A DNA stretch of 64,000 nt, taken from assembly GCF_036669915.1 (NCBI RefSeq), contig NC_089319.1:17973575-18037574 (forward strand). The letters are read 5' to 3'. Under the pieces are notes generated by a model. The model saw nothing but the letters and a program-made list of their open reading frames with translations, ran no database searches and was not told where the DNA came from. A program made the translations under genes and the position numbers. This document shows positions 48,158 to 60,870 of the stretch, piece after piece; positions within the stretch are counted from its first letter, which is position 1, and each line of letters begins with the position of its first letter. This stretch comes from Pocillopora verrucosa (lineage: Eukaryota; Cnidaria; Anthozoa; Scleractinia; Pocilloporidae).

Positions 48158-50832
48158 TACATATTGAGACAATACCAAACTGAAAACAGGTGGGAGCTTA
48201 AAACCAGGATTTAATTGTAATATCGAGGAAAAACAATTAAAATGAATTGAATTAATATTTACACATAAACAATTTCTCAAACCATAAGAGATGAATACAT
48301 TATTTTGTCCAGTTGTCTATAACTGGGAATAGAAACAGTCTAAAAGATCTGTACTAGGCATTCACCCTGGGGGTTTCATGTGCTGAGTCTAATCACAATA
48401 TTTACTATGTACTGTCAAATATCGACGACATGGTCATTATTGGGTATATTAAGACCACTGCTCCTTACAGAATTAGTGTAAGTACATCTAAGTACATCTC
48501 TACCCTACATGTAAAACATGAAATAGAGGCTGGCAAGTGTTCATGTACAAAAAACGCTTCCTCATGAAACATTCATTAGCACCGTAGTGACACATACAAA
48601 CAGCACATTGAAAACGCACGCAGGCTTGAATTTGACCACATGAGAGACCATTTAGTAGTCAAATTAAATAATCCAAGCCCAGTGGGGCATTTCAAGAACA
48701 AAAAGTAAATCGTGCACATGAAAATATATCTGTATGGGACTCATTGGATTATTGCAAGAGATGCAATGCGCCTGAGGAAAATAATCATTACAAAGAGTGG
48801 TAACTATTACTTACCTAATAGCTACTTTCTGATATCAGCCAATTTTTTGAGTCAATCAATGTATACAAGCAATTGAAAAACCCTTAAATTTGGAACCTGC
48901 TGAAGAATCTATTCAGTCTGATTTTGCACGATTAACATAGTCTATAAAATAATATGGTCAAAACACACGATTAACACGGTCGTCTTTGCACATGTGTGCT
49001 TTTACAGCATCCACAATACAACTGTAGCTACATTGCCTACATGTACATGTACTTCAAAATATAGCATAACATTTTATGGAAGTGGGAACATATTTTATAC
49101 ATTCCATGTTCTCTTCCACACCACTGTTTTCTACGAGATGAGTAAGCAAAAGCAGGAGTATGCTTCTTCGCATCTGTCTACACAATTGGTCATTCTTTCA
49201 TTCTCTACAAACACTTGTACAGTACCTTCATAAAAGTATTCCATTTGGCAATAAAGATATTGCATCTTCTGGATAAAAACAGTTCAAATTGTTGATCTTT
49301 TGATCCAACTAAAAATTCACACTGCTTGGACTCATCAAAATATACCTGTATATGGAATCCATCATACAATCTTACTATCATACCATGTACAGGAGGATGT
49401 ATTGAAACTTTTTCACTTTCATGAATGATCACTTCTTAAATTCTCCCTACAATTTTAGTACAAAAATATTTTGGTGAAGAGCACTAATTAAAATCACCCA
49501 AAGATCTGTATATGCAATAGCCTGTCATACAGTAAAAAGAGTATATGTCATTTGCTTCATTCTTAATTCAACCCTGGAGTTCTAAAATAGGCACCTGGAA
49601 TAAAGGTCATAAGCAAGGTTTTGATATACTTTGATATCACTGACGATACCATGCTGGATTTATAAAGTGAACACATCTATACAATGCTGGGTTTCTAACC
49701 CTTTTCTACAAGTACAGTACAGTATTTTTACAGAATATGCATAATTTTGCATACTTTCACAAAGTATGAAGTAAGTCAATCCTCAATCTGCAATTAAAAA
49801 AAATTGGTGACTTCTTTGGCTTTTTCTGTTTGCCAAATGATGAATGTAAGCGAGACTCTAACAGGTACAGCAATAGCATATGTTTCCTTGTCCCTGAAAA
49901 ACAAAGGAAATAGTACAATTTCAGATGAGGTGAAACTTCACACTATCAGTGATAGGATCTCTTCACTTGATACATTTAAAAACTCTAGTCCAGAGTAAGC
50001 TAAGAAACCCCAGTGTAAAAATGTAACCCCTTATTGAAAACAGCTCAACCTTAATCCCATTCAATATTTTTATTTTTTTTTATTTTTTATTTTTATTTTT
50101 TTTTTTACTGATATTATCCACAAAAGATTTTATTCATCTATTATTTGTCTATTTACAATAAGAAATAGCAGGTGAGAGGCTTTTTCCCTTGCTATTTCAG
50201 CCATGGAGAGAAAACTAAAGACTAATAATAAAACTTGCCTATGGCCCTTTCATCCAACAGAAAAGGAAAAGCTGTAAATAGTCACTCTTTATTGCATTCT
50301 AAAGCCCTGCTGTTTCTCCAAAATTTGAGGATTACCCTCTTAATGTTTGCCTAAAGATGAAATGTTATCTCCTTGTGCTTAAAATGACGTCAACAAGAGA
50401 TGAATTTTTGACCCTTTACACCCTAATATCAGCATCCATATTCTTCATACTGTTATACTTGTTATCTATGTATTTCTTAAGGTGTTAACAAGGAGATTTT
50501 GTTTAACTGTCTAGAGCTTCTTTACAGTTGTTGATCATTTTCTTTTTTCTCATGACTTTAGTGTGTGATTTGGAGGTGATATTGTAAGGAGAAATTAGAT
50601 GCTAGTCACCCTTTGGGGTAAAACGGTTAAGATAATACTCACCTCTATTTTGTATAAGTACCTTAACATTTGGATAAATTTTCAAGAACAATAATATTAT
50701 TTCACAGGTAAAATTTGATTGGAGAAACAAGTATCAGTTCAGAACCTTACAGTTCACTGATCTCCGACCCCAAGCTACGGTATAAAGAGCATTTTTATTT
50801 AATGTTTAGTTGAGTTTAATGCACAACCAACC
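48158..50832. other. Intergenic region downstream of the death/SEFIR gene
   Basis: The minus-strand death/SEFIR gene ends at 50833, so its 3' UTR runs leftward into this stretch. A low-complexity T/A run occupies about 50065-50106. A MITE copy at 50410-50630 is listed separately. Several TTTATT (minus-strand AATAAA) matches occur near 50130 and 50290, but none can be singled out as the polyadenylation signal. No other gene is recognised. Confidence 0.4.
50410..50630 (-). repeat. MITE family A copy, reverse orientation
   Basis: The reverse complement matches the copy at 33128-33350: the CCCTTTACACCCTAATATCA block corresponds to its right end, and GGAGAAATTAGATGCTAGTC to its left end. The right edge here ends in GGTTAA. 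It lies about 200 bases past the stop codon of the death/SEFIR gene, probably within its 3' UTR or just beyond. Confidence 0.75.
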
Positions 50833-53800
50833 TTAACTTGGAATTTTGGCTGGCTCAACCACCTTAGGGGCTGGATCAGTCTTGACACTGCTAACAGGTA
50901 CGGGAACAATCTCGGGTTTTCCTTCTATTATGCATCTGATCCTCCGTTCTTCATCTGGCCACTGGTACTTCAAATATAAGCTCAGGAAGCTTGGAACATC
51001 TCTTTTGGATGATCCTTTCAGCAAGATTGTCATGTACTTTCCTTTTCGGTTGCTTGCATTCGTGGCAAGCTCAGCCAGTATTAAGTCAGATTCAAGTCGA
51101 ACCATACATGCCTCATCATCTAAAAATAAGATCACCAGTAAGAAATAATATGTTGAAGGAGAGACACCTGTCAGTAACTGCTTCCAGGCAACAAAAGAAA
51201 TGCACTTCTTTCATCTTGAATAAATTATTACACACCAGCATGTGCCCCTTGCAACATTTATTATTTAGCAATCTAATACAAGGCATTGTTCATGTAAATG
51301 CCCTGATATTAAAACTTAACCCTTTAACTCCCAAGATTTCTTTAGTAATTTTCCTTACTATCCGCTGTGTAATTTAAATGATGTTAGTTTGAAGAATTTG
51401 GAATTGGATCAACTAATAATCCCCTAATTGACATTTTTCTTTATTCTCATTACTTGTCTACTTGACATCATACTAATAATGTAATGAGAAATTCTGTCCA
51501 GGTCACTAGTGGGTCTTAAGGGTTAAGTGACTAAAAATACAAAATGCACTAACAACATCTCTTCTCAAAAAACAGTATCAAGTAAGACAAAACCTTGATG
51601 GAAGGAAAGGGTGAATAAGATACACTTGTAATAGGGAATTTAGAGAAGAGAAGTTCCTACAATGACCATACATACAAGTTACCTTTCTCTCTGCGTGGAG
51701 AATTACTTGCTACTACATACATGAATCATACAATAGTGTTTTATAATGCAAAACAAACAAAAGAACATTGCTATTTTATTTATTTAAATTAAAAATCTAA
51801 AAATAATTCAAATGCAAACCTTCAAGACTGTCACTGATTTCTTTGGAGGGCAAATCAAAAATTTTCTTCAGTTCTGGAGAAACACAGATGAATACAAAAT
51901 TACTCTGCTGGACACTTTTCATAGCCCAGCGGAACATATTTTCAGCAACTTCAACAAGCTCCAGCTTGTCCAAATGGCACTTGTATCCCAAGTTTTTGCT
52001 AAAATGATAGTACAATTTAGAAACCTCCTCTTGAAAGGCTTTTCCTTCCAGGTGCGAACAGTGAATGATGGAGATGGTTTTTCCAGAACCTATCGGAGCT
52101 AGATCATTTAAAAAAAAAAAAGTCAGTTGGTGTTTCTTTGGTTAACATGGTTTGGTGATTTCAATTTGGACTTACACAATGGTAACTGTGATTCACCTGT
52201 AACCAATTCATTGAATTATCAATCCGAACATTTAAATAATTGTGTCCATCACAATGGTATCTCTTTCACCTGTTTCTTAAATCATATATTGTGGTGAATT
52301 CTAGACTAGACTGAAAGATTTTTGGCTAATCATTACCTCCTAAAACTTCAAAAGATTAAATTATTGTAGTAGCCATGTACAAAACACCCAAAAGTAAAAT
52401 TACATACATTAGACCAATGTGAAAAGTCAAAGTTACATACCTTCTGGGGATGACGTGTATCCTGACTCATATCCTAGGGATGTTGGGGAAGCTGCAGATT
52501 CTCCTGAGCTCACACTGTCTGAATTGGACAACCTCCTTGCCTCTTCTACTTTAAGGGGAGAGAGATTTTCTTTTGGATTTTGGACAGATTCCCTGTAAGA
52601 GTCTGATGCTGTGAATGACGTCACCATGGATGTGTCTGAGTTGGATTCACCAGAGCTTACCAATGAGGAGTTTCCTTCATTGTTAGATGGTTCAGATGAT
52701 CTCTTGTGTCTCTTTGTAGAAAACATATTGGCAATTTTTTTCCGAAAAGATTTCTTCCTATCCTTCAATTTACTCTTTGGTTCATGGGAATTTGAACGCA
52801 TATAGTCCTTTCCACCTTGGTTAGACTTAAGCAGGTCTTCATTCTCAAGATGTGCATCTGGTGACCAAGAGCTATACCTAAAAAGTCCAGGCCTTCCTGT
52901 AGTGGTGCCCCCTTCTTCGGCAACTCTGCTTGGCACACATAAGTTAGTGCTACTAAGACTCTTCCCTTGCAGGTCTTTGTCATGCACACTTATACCCCCA
53001 GAAGTCTTATCCTTTAAATTTGCAACTGCAGATGGTAGAGGACTTGTTGAGAACTCAGGTGACGTAAACAAAGTGTGGTTTGTAAATTCTAAGTCTGTTG
53101 ATGAAACAACTGAACTGTCCTCACTTACACAACAACCTCCATATTCAGGTTGGATTCCCTGTACATCACCCATCCCATCATCATCATTATCAACTCCATT
53201 CTGCCTGCTAACTGTTCCAGACTTTCTTTGATAATCTGAAATGATCATGAAAATAATGAGGTTCTTGAGAGATTTTCATCTAAAGAACACAGGGTTGTAC
53301 ACAAGAGCCAGCAGCCCAAAAAAATACAATCTCTGTTGGTTACTTCACAGGGTTTACAGCTGATCCCCTCAATCAGCAACTAGAGATGCCACAGAGAGTA
53401 CAATAAAATAATGAACATCTATCCAAAATCTTAACCCTTCAACTTCCAAAAGTTTATTAGTAATTCTACTTGCTATCTACCATGGAATTCTTATGATGTC
53501 AATTAAGAGAATTTGGTATTGGATCAACTAATAATCCCTGAATTAATATTTTTCTTTATTCTCATCACTTCTATGCTTTATATTGAATTGATATTATAAG
53601 GAGAAATTCTTTCTTGGTCACTCATGGGAGTAAAAGGGTTAAATGCCCCAGCTTAACTATTTTCACAGTCAATACTAGTCAGTCTAAAATATTAAATTGA
53701 TCACCAGAGATAAAAATTTTAATATACCCAAATAAATTAGGAACAGAAAAGAACATTTTCTGCAATCTAAAATAACATTTTATACCACTATTCATCTCAG

Positions 53801-55903
53801 TTTGAATTAAGACCAAAAACACTGCATAAATCTCAACTTGGACTTGATTAGTTCAGGCTCACTACTTTTTCTAGTCTTTTCTCTCCTTCCAGCACAAAAC
53901 AAATGATCTCTAATCATGTCAACAGATCATGCATTAGTGAACTGAAATCCACATTGAACCCCATCAACATCTTTAATCTTTCACACTGTATATTCTTTGT
54001 AACGTAAACAACTATAATAATCCTCTTTCTATGTCAATTGTTGACTTTTTTCAAAGATTTTTTGTGATAAACAATTCAGTTGTAATTACAAGCTAAAAGA
54101 TCATTGAATAGATCTTCTTTTTGTCTTTGGGCACACTACTAATAGGTGACAAGTAGTAAGTAGTGACCTTGCTCTTACAATTAATTCTCAGGCTCCATTA
54201 GAAACAATCTAATATTGCACAAATACCAGATCTGTACATTTGTCTAGATTTAAGAGTTCATATCAATATTGCACTGGTGATGTTTATCATGACTCAGGCT
54301 AGGTGAACTACAATCAAGAGAACTCTTGATTTTGCACCTGGCATTGGAGTGAATTTTAAGCACAGCAGGATGTAACTACTATATTAAACTTGCAAGAGAA
54401 AAATAATGAATTTCTTGATAAAGAAAAAAAAAACAAGGCATGGAAAAGAAACCATAAAATGTAGCTGGCAGCATCTTCTAGAGTGAAAGAGGAAGTAAAA
54501 GAATTCACATGAATCTAATCACACGAGAAAAATATTCAAATTACCAAGGAGCGGAAGATAAAAGCAACCTTATGAATTTCAAGATCTTCATTCTAATAAC
54601 TTGTCATGCACCCGATATTAGGTTCCAAAAAATCTAGTCACCCACATGATGCATCCTTGCTTTTAACAAAGCTATTAGAAAAGTGAATAAAAACAATACA
54701 CACAAAAAACAAGAATGTTCAAAAGCCAAATAGGATTTCTTAACATCACTGTTACTCATTGTGACAAAATAAAAAAATAATGAAACCTCTTAACTGTCTT
54801 TCACCTGAAACTTGACAAGTTCACCAGATTATTACATGTTAAAAAGACCTATTAAAATATAATCGATAGCATTGTAATAAACTGACTTTCCCAACAAAGA
54901 AGTAAAAAGACGAAAGAGCAAAGAATAAGTGAAGTAATGATAATGGCATAAATTAACGTTGGCAATGTATTGAGGTAGCTAGTTTATTAGGTCATCAACC
55001 GCAATAAGATTAATACTTGCGTACATTTAGTCCTCCACAGAAGCTTTTAAACTTTTCAGCATTATTACTAGAAATTGACCCTTTTACAGCACCTAAATAT
55101 TCCACGCTTTGCAATTTCATCCTATTAAAAACTTAACTGTGTAGGAAGAAGGAAGGCTCTAATTACAGCCTTCCTTACCGAGAATTTAACCTTCCCCTTC
55201 TCCACAAATTAAACCCAATTTAATTCAAACTCCGCCAGTTCCACTTCAACGAAAATTAATAAACCAAAAAGCTTTATTTGAAATGAAACAGAGATAGATC
55301 TTAGATTTATCATTAATTTAAGAATAGCGTGATTCGTATTCAACCGAGTTGATTTCACCCACACAATTCTAATCTTGGAAATCGTGATTGACGTAAATCC
55401 GCAGAGAAAGGTAAAGATTCACGTCAGATCAAACCAACCGTTTTAAATTAAACTTTTCACTCATTTCCCAACAACAAAATGATAAAATAAACATTTGCTG
55501 ATGCAAATAAGTGAAAGGAAGTTCTTAAAAAACAAAGAAAACATGACAAAATCTCTGTACCTTCCACACATTCGCGAATTACTCCCAGACAAGAATAAAA
55601 CTCCAGTTCGCTCAAGATATTCACAAGTGTCTCAAGAACACCATTCTTTTTGTATATCCAGTCTTCCAATAACAGTAATCCAGGTCGAGAATTGTGAGCG
55701 AAATAACCGAGGATTCTCTCAGCAGAATACCCAAGCAAATCGGCCACGTCTTTCCAATTTTTCAAGGCGCCCACCATGTTCAGCTGAAGTGACAAGGGAT
55801 CACGAATTTTCGTATATGAAAGAACCTCTCGCGCAGGCAGAGCCAGAATATCCCTCGGCATCGGACTAAGCCGAGGAGTGTCTTCTTCCTCTGTACAATC
55901 CAT
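50833..55903 (-). CDS. Death-domain plus SEFIR-domain adaptor protein
   Basis: Four exons on the minus strand: 55903-55561, 53235-52441, 52098-51820, 51119-50833, giving 567 residues; all introns are phase 1. Residues about 25-112 form a MyD88-like death domain, with the conserved Trp50 in NWKDVADLLGYSAERI and a LETLVNILSELE helix. Exon 2 (115-379) is a Ser/Asp-rich linker with a basic patch (KSKLKDRKKSFRKK) and no recognised fold. Residues about 385-550 are a SEFIR domain: ISIIHCSH, then KLYYHFSKNLGYKCHLD, then SNFVFICVSPELKK, then FLSLYLKYQWPDEE. SEFIR domains pair IL-17 receptors with ACT1-type adaptors, and death domains recruit IRAK-type kinases. The likely role is therefore a cytoplasmic adaptor linking a SEFIR receptor to kinase or TRAF signalling; that role is inference. 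The start codon is the only plausible one. For exon 3 the acceptor CTAG at 52099-52102 was preferred over the one 9 bp inside; both keep frame. Confidence 0.88.
51316..51526 (+). repeat. MITE family B copy 1
   Basis: It starts TTAACCCTTTAACTCCCAAG and ends TCTTAAGGGTTAA. It shares GGATCAACTAATAATCCC, TTTTTCTTTATTCTCAT and GAGAAATTCT blocks with the copy at 53431-53642. It lies in intron 3 of the death/SEFIR gene, antisense to it. Confidence 0.8.
53431..53642 (+). repeat. MITE family B copy 2
   Basis: It starts TTAACCCTTCAACTTCC and ends TAAAAGGGTTAA with TTAA at each edge, and matches copy 1 along its length. It lies in intron 1 of the same gene, so one gene carries two copies in the same orientation. 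Confidence 0.8.
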
Positions 55904-57495
55904 TGCTAGTCAGTGGAACTTTTCGCTACACAATTTACACCATTTTGCGAGTACTCTTACGAAGAAAGCGTACAACAAATGCAAGGACTCAGCGCAAATC
56001 ACTTCCCACAATTCCTCAAATCACGTGAGCACATTTCTTCCTCATTTCAAGCCCTTTAGACAATAGACCGCGCTAAGACGTGCAAATATTGTTCGTTCAC
56101 TTCCTGTGTGATCTAAAGTTATCTACATAGACTGGATGTCATCTCGCAAACCAACGTGTATAAAATGCAATTAACCAAACAACTCAATTATTCTCTTTTT
56201 GCGCGTGCCTCCTTTCCGCTTCCCGTGGTGCAAAATTATAAATAATATTTTCAATTTTAAAATTGGAGATTTTAATTGGGACTGGTCCTCCTCCCATGCT
56301 GTTTAGAAAAAGTATTTAAATTACCTAAGGTGAATTTCATTATCCCAGTTTATGTTTCCCTTAGGGTACAAACTACGAATGGTTTTGTCTTTCGTTTTCC
56401 AAATGTAAAAAATGTCTCACTTGCTTTTTCATGTGTAAATTATGAAGGAGATATTTCGTGTTCAGTGAATTGGAATCTACTCACTTGCTAATTTAATTGC
56501 TCGACAAGAAAATAGGACGTAAATAAAAGTTAAGGTCGGGATATTTCGCTTTTGCCTTGAATAAAATTTTTTCATCGCAGATTTTTCTACTTTCACGTTA
56601 TTAATTGGCATTTATTTCTCATTTCCTAAATCCGTATCGTGAGTAATTTTAAAAATGTGTCGTATTTCCGTGTTGTGAGGGCAATCGTGATCAATCGTGA
56701 TAGTTCCTCAAACAAGGTACGTGACACTCACTGAAACCAGAGCGATAAAATTAGATCACAATATCAGAAAACTGTGGTTCTCCGGTTCGATATTACGTGA
56801 GCTGATCATGTTTGGAAACTTCTACAACCGAGTGTTGTCGGCATACCTTCACGAGAAGGGTAAAAGGGTCAAGTTCTGTCGGAAGCATGATTCAAAACTC
56901 ATCAATCTTCAGTTTTAATAAGGCTTCATACAGAAGTTAGAGGCAAGAAAGACTATGTGCATTTCAGGGAATTTTCATACTGCCAAGCTTGTCATAGAAT
57001 GGAAAAAAACTCCAATTCAGCCACCAAAGCATAAAAGCTGACTTCGACCGGAAATCCTTCTGCGGTTTGTTTTCCAGTGAATAGATTTTGGTTGCCATGC
57101 AACCATGAAAAACGTGTTGCAGATCATCGACTGGCGCGAGAACTGAACAACGCGACTCAGTGATACAGGAAGGCCAAGAACTCGCACTTCAAACGAGGCA
57201 GAATATTATTTCAAGAGCCTTTCGGAAAAGGGAATCCCAGTTTCCTTAGCTCGGTTCTTGAAACTGAAGATAAATGCGGTAAAGTTCTCCATCATGAAAC
57301 AATATTCTGAAGAATCCCACCATCTCAGTACAACTGCAGGCCTTATCGAGAGGCAATGAGGAAGCAAATCAATCAATCAATTTGAGTCAATTTAAGGTGA
57401 TGATAGAATGACCTGGAGCCATCACAAAGGCCGCTACAACTCCGGAGCCGTGGCCCTGGTAAATATTTCAGTTATTTCAGCAGGGACCGAACGAA

Positions 57496-57663
57496 ATGGT
57501 CACTCCAGTGGGGTCGGAAGGAACAGAGGATTCGCCCGGCACGGATGATTCGATGGAAAAACCTGAACTCTCCAGGGAAGGTTTGAAAAGTACCCGTTTG
57601 AGATTACAAAAGCTATTGAAGATCCGCTGTTGGGAAAAGGTTTCGAACATGTTGCAAAGATAA
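57496..57663 (+). CDS. Unassigned small ORF or coding exon, 55 codons
   Basis: The frame starts ATG GTC ACT, is acidic in its first half (EGTEDSPGTDDSMEKPE), and ends in a basic, leucine-rich helix-like stretch (LRLQKLLKIRCWEKVSNML). An AG precedes it at 57477-57478, and GGAAAAG/GTTTCG inside could be a donor, so it may be an exon rather than a complete gene. I do not recognise the family. Chance is a real possibility. Confidence 0.25.
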   Translation: MVTPVGSEGTEDSPGTDDSMEKPELSREGLKSTRLRLQKLLKIRCWEKVSNMLQR

Positions 57664-58837
57664 GGCGTGTCCTTCAAAGAGGTGCGCTTTCCATTATCCA
57701 GTTCAGGGGTCCATCTTGGCAATACCATTTGTGGGATAAGAAACACATTGCCAATCCATATCCATATCCAACTTTTTTGCTGAATGTTCTCGACTACGGG
57801 TTCTTGTTCTTGTTTTTGTTCATTCACGTAGGCTTACATCTAGAATCTAAGTTGTATATTGACGGCATACAGTAATTTGCTTCATAGAGATGTTTTTTCT
57901 TTTCGTGTATTTAATTGTAAAAGACAGTTAAATGACAGCTTGAGGAAATCAATTTTTTTTTACATTCCCTGCTCTTGATCACAGAGCAAAATTGATTCAT
58001 ACAGTTAGAAATCAGATTTAATCTTTTATGCCATTGTCAGACATCTCAGTTGAACAGTTCAGAAAATTTCCAATATTCTATATATCTTGATACTCCTTGG
58101 ATTGAATAGGATTCATGTCTCATACAAACCTAGTATATCTTCTCAGCCCCTTATTTCAGCTGGTAGAGTATCAGAAGGTCCTGGCTTACAATCTTGTTTT
58201 CAGAATTAGATTTCTTTCTTCATGTCAACTTCATATTATTTATTGCTCTTCCTAGCAAGCAAAGCTTATGTGATAGGGATTGTAAAAAGTTGAGTTATTC
58301 ATTGAGATAACCACGTGAATGTCATGAAGTTACACCAACAGACTTGTTGATTGATGATGTTTTGTTCAATCTGATGTCACCTCAAAGGTTGAAAGCTGTG
58401 TTGCAGACAAAATATGAACTCCAACTGGTTGGAAACAGTGGCTTCTGATCAGTGGGCTCTATATTTTATTAATTCTTATGAATCTCTCTTAATTGAATCA
58501 TTGTACTGCAACAGCTAAGTTTACAATGCATCAAGTGATAAATTCTTCCAAAACTCAAGTTGCACCAAAAATAAATTCCTGCAGGAAATGTAACTTGCTT
58601 ACAAAGTTTATTTGCACTGTAGAGATTAAAAATGTTGACTAGATCAGTATCATAGAGATCTTATATGTCTTGTGCCACACTTGTAACTAAACAAATGACA
58701 CCTTTCTGTATTTTACCATGTTTCTTGAGCTGTGCCATTCACAACATTGCTGATCCAGGCAGCCTGCTGGGCAGATGTGACATATCAGTGAACCTTGTAA
58801 TGTCCTAGCCTGACAGAACTACTGAGGACATTACTCA

Positions 58838-58902
58838 TTAGCTCAGTGTTAGGGCATAAGATTACGAATAATGATAACGTCTGGGGTTCAATCTCTCTAG
58901 GC
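58838..58902 (+). repeat. tRNA-like sequence, probable SINE head
   Basis: The stretch has a box A-like TTAGCTCAGTGTTAGGGC and a box B-like GGGGTTCAATC about 45 bases apart, the spacing of a tRNA promoter. The anticodon and acceptor stems do not pair, so it is not a functional tRNA. Confidence 0.4.
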
Positions 58903-59610
58903 AGACTCAGATTTTCCTCGGTACCCTACCAGTGACTAAACGAATGACATCTTTCTTTGCCTTCTCTATTATGCTACGTTAATGGTGCCACGGTGTACCG
59001 TCGTTTGGTCTTATATGGAAAGTACTGCGACAGATAATTTCTTTTCGCTGAAAGTTACTTTCGCGAGAATTTGAAAGGTAGTTAGATGTGGCATTACTTT
59101 GCAAAAACATATCTCCAGATTTACAAGATTCAGGTTCCTTATTATTGTATAGTAGTAACACTAACGACAATGAAGTACCTCATTTCCTGAATTCTTGCAA
59201 ATCTTGGCGCGGTGGAGGGAGACTTTTGAAAACAATCAAATAAATTTTCCCGGTGAGGACTTTCGTCACATCACAATTCGTCCATGAAATCCTTCCGAGC
59301 AGCCTTTAGTAGTACGTGTTTTCCTCATTCTGTTCAACAAAGCATGCAATTTGATTATTGGCATATTTGAAAATATGCACGTTTCTCGGAAAGCTTTAAT
59401 TTGAAATACTTGAAATGGCTTCTTGCCTTAAAAAGGTTTCACCTTAGACAAATGGACTTAAATAAATGAAAATAGTTTTTTGCGACTGCGAGGATTACAA
59501 TTCAATACGGTGAGCCGCGTTTTCTCCAAAGACCACAAGCTCCACGACAGGACATAATTTGCAGACTTAGCACGACCTTACACCTCTCGATGAACTGGTA
59601 CAAACCTCTT

Positions 59611-60125
59611 CACGAAATGTTTGTCTCAAAAAGCTTGTAAATTTTCCTGAGTTTGAGATACTGCTGAAAATTCAGATCTGAAGCATTGCACAGATTGCTT
59701 TTCATTCAACTCTGCTCACAAAGCAATGCGCATCACTTGGTCAAAATTCGCACCATTCTCTTGACCAATCAGATGCCAACTTGAGACTTGAGTCACCCAC
59801 GTTCTCCCGCGCTTTTAGTTGGTGTCCTTGCTGTTGTCTTCAGTTTGACCTTAACGTTGGGATTACTATCACGAATGTTTGTCCTCAAAAGCTTGTAACT
59901 CGTACACTCAAAAGTTTATTGAATTTGAGATCTTTGCTTTAAATTCAGTCCGGTTATATGGTTTTCTCAGATTGCTTTTCATTTAACTCTGTGTACAAAT
60001 AGCATTGCGCGTCGCTTGATTAAAACTAAGCCATCCTCTGGACCAGTCAGATGCCAATTTGCGACTTAGTCATCCGCGTTTTCCCGTGCTTTTAGTGGGT
60101 TTCGTTTAGTTAGTCAGTTGCCTTT
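59611..60125 (+). repeat. Degenerate tandem duplication, period about 260 bp
   Basis: Two units start with similar CACGAA-TGTTTGT and AAAGCTTGTAA blocks at about 59611 and 59870. Both continue through AGATTGCTTTTCATT-AACTCTG, an AGCAATGCGC-like block, a CCARTCAGATGCCAA-type block and a C-rich CCGCG-type block to CTTTTAGT. A related AATCAGATGC block near 30196 suggests a dispersed family. Confidence 0.7.
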
Positions 60126-60659
60126 AGATCGGCTGTAATTTCCCTCTAGCTCTACGACAGTCGATCGAAAAGCGCCTCGAAATAAAATTCAGCTACAGCT
60201 TCTGTCGGCAACATCAACCTGAATAATCCACTACAAAACTCAGGTCAACCTCTATTAATGGAGCATTAAGCCACACAGGGAAGTTTGAGTTTGTGGAACA
60301 AAAGCTAAACTTTATTTACCTTTGGCGTAAGTATTATTCATTTGCCTAATTAATTGTCTCAGTTGTTTTCTTATTTTTTTCTAAGAAGACTATAGAATAA
60401 AATATAAACAAATTGAATTGACTCATAGCTTTAAGACTTTGTAAGTTTGCAACAAACTTCCTACCAATGTCACAATGTACACCCCTTCTCGATCCAGACA
60501 TGATCACGACTTTCCTGGTCATCAATTAAAATTTTTGTGCAAAAATGTGAACTAGGGAGCTTCTCATTATGGCTTCATCTAAAAACAAAGTTTTCTTTTC
60601 CTCTTTTTAAGGAAATACCATACCGTGAATTAAAAGAGCCTAAAGCTCTAAATCTATAT

Positions 60660-60665
60660 TTTATT
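60660..60665 (-). terminator. Possible polyadenylation signal of the VWC gene
   Basis: TTTATT on the plus strand reads AATAAA on the minus strand, about 205 bases past the proposed stop codon. Confidence 0.35.
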
Positions 60666-60870
60666 CCCAGAGGGGAAAAATGTTTCCTTGATTGTCAGAA
60701 AAGTTTCAAATTTAATTTGAATTGCAAATCAAATGTAAAGCAAATTGAGATATTTTTGCATACGTCCTCTCAGCGATATTAATATGGTTCCGGCGAGAAC
60801 TTATGCATTATTTCCGGTTAAAAAGGGAATGCACCGCAAAGCTAGCGGAGCATCGCAATTTTGAATTATC

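Larger units (their letters stand above)
55904..60870. other. Intergenic region between the death/SEFIR and VWC genes
   Basis: The left end should hold the death/SEFIR promoter. Around 57060-57690 the sequence is richer in G and C, with open stretches and possible splice sites, and may belong to an unrecognised plus-strand gene (see 57496-57663). A tRNA-like stretch lies at 58838-58902 and a degenerate tandem duplication at 59611-60125. The 3' UTR of the VWC gene enters at the right. No other gene is supported. Confidence 0.45.

Noticed and set aside
52065..52098. Walker A-like GSGKT in the death/SEFIR protein
   Set aside because: The preceding Gly of GxxxxGK[ST] is missing, and the segment aligns with the start of SEFIR. 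No other ATPase motif is present.
52902..53231. Plus-strand frame of 109 codons over the death/SEFIR linker exon
   Set aside because: It is the antisense shadow of a Ser-rich coding exon, with no start context or domain.
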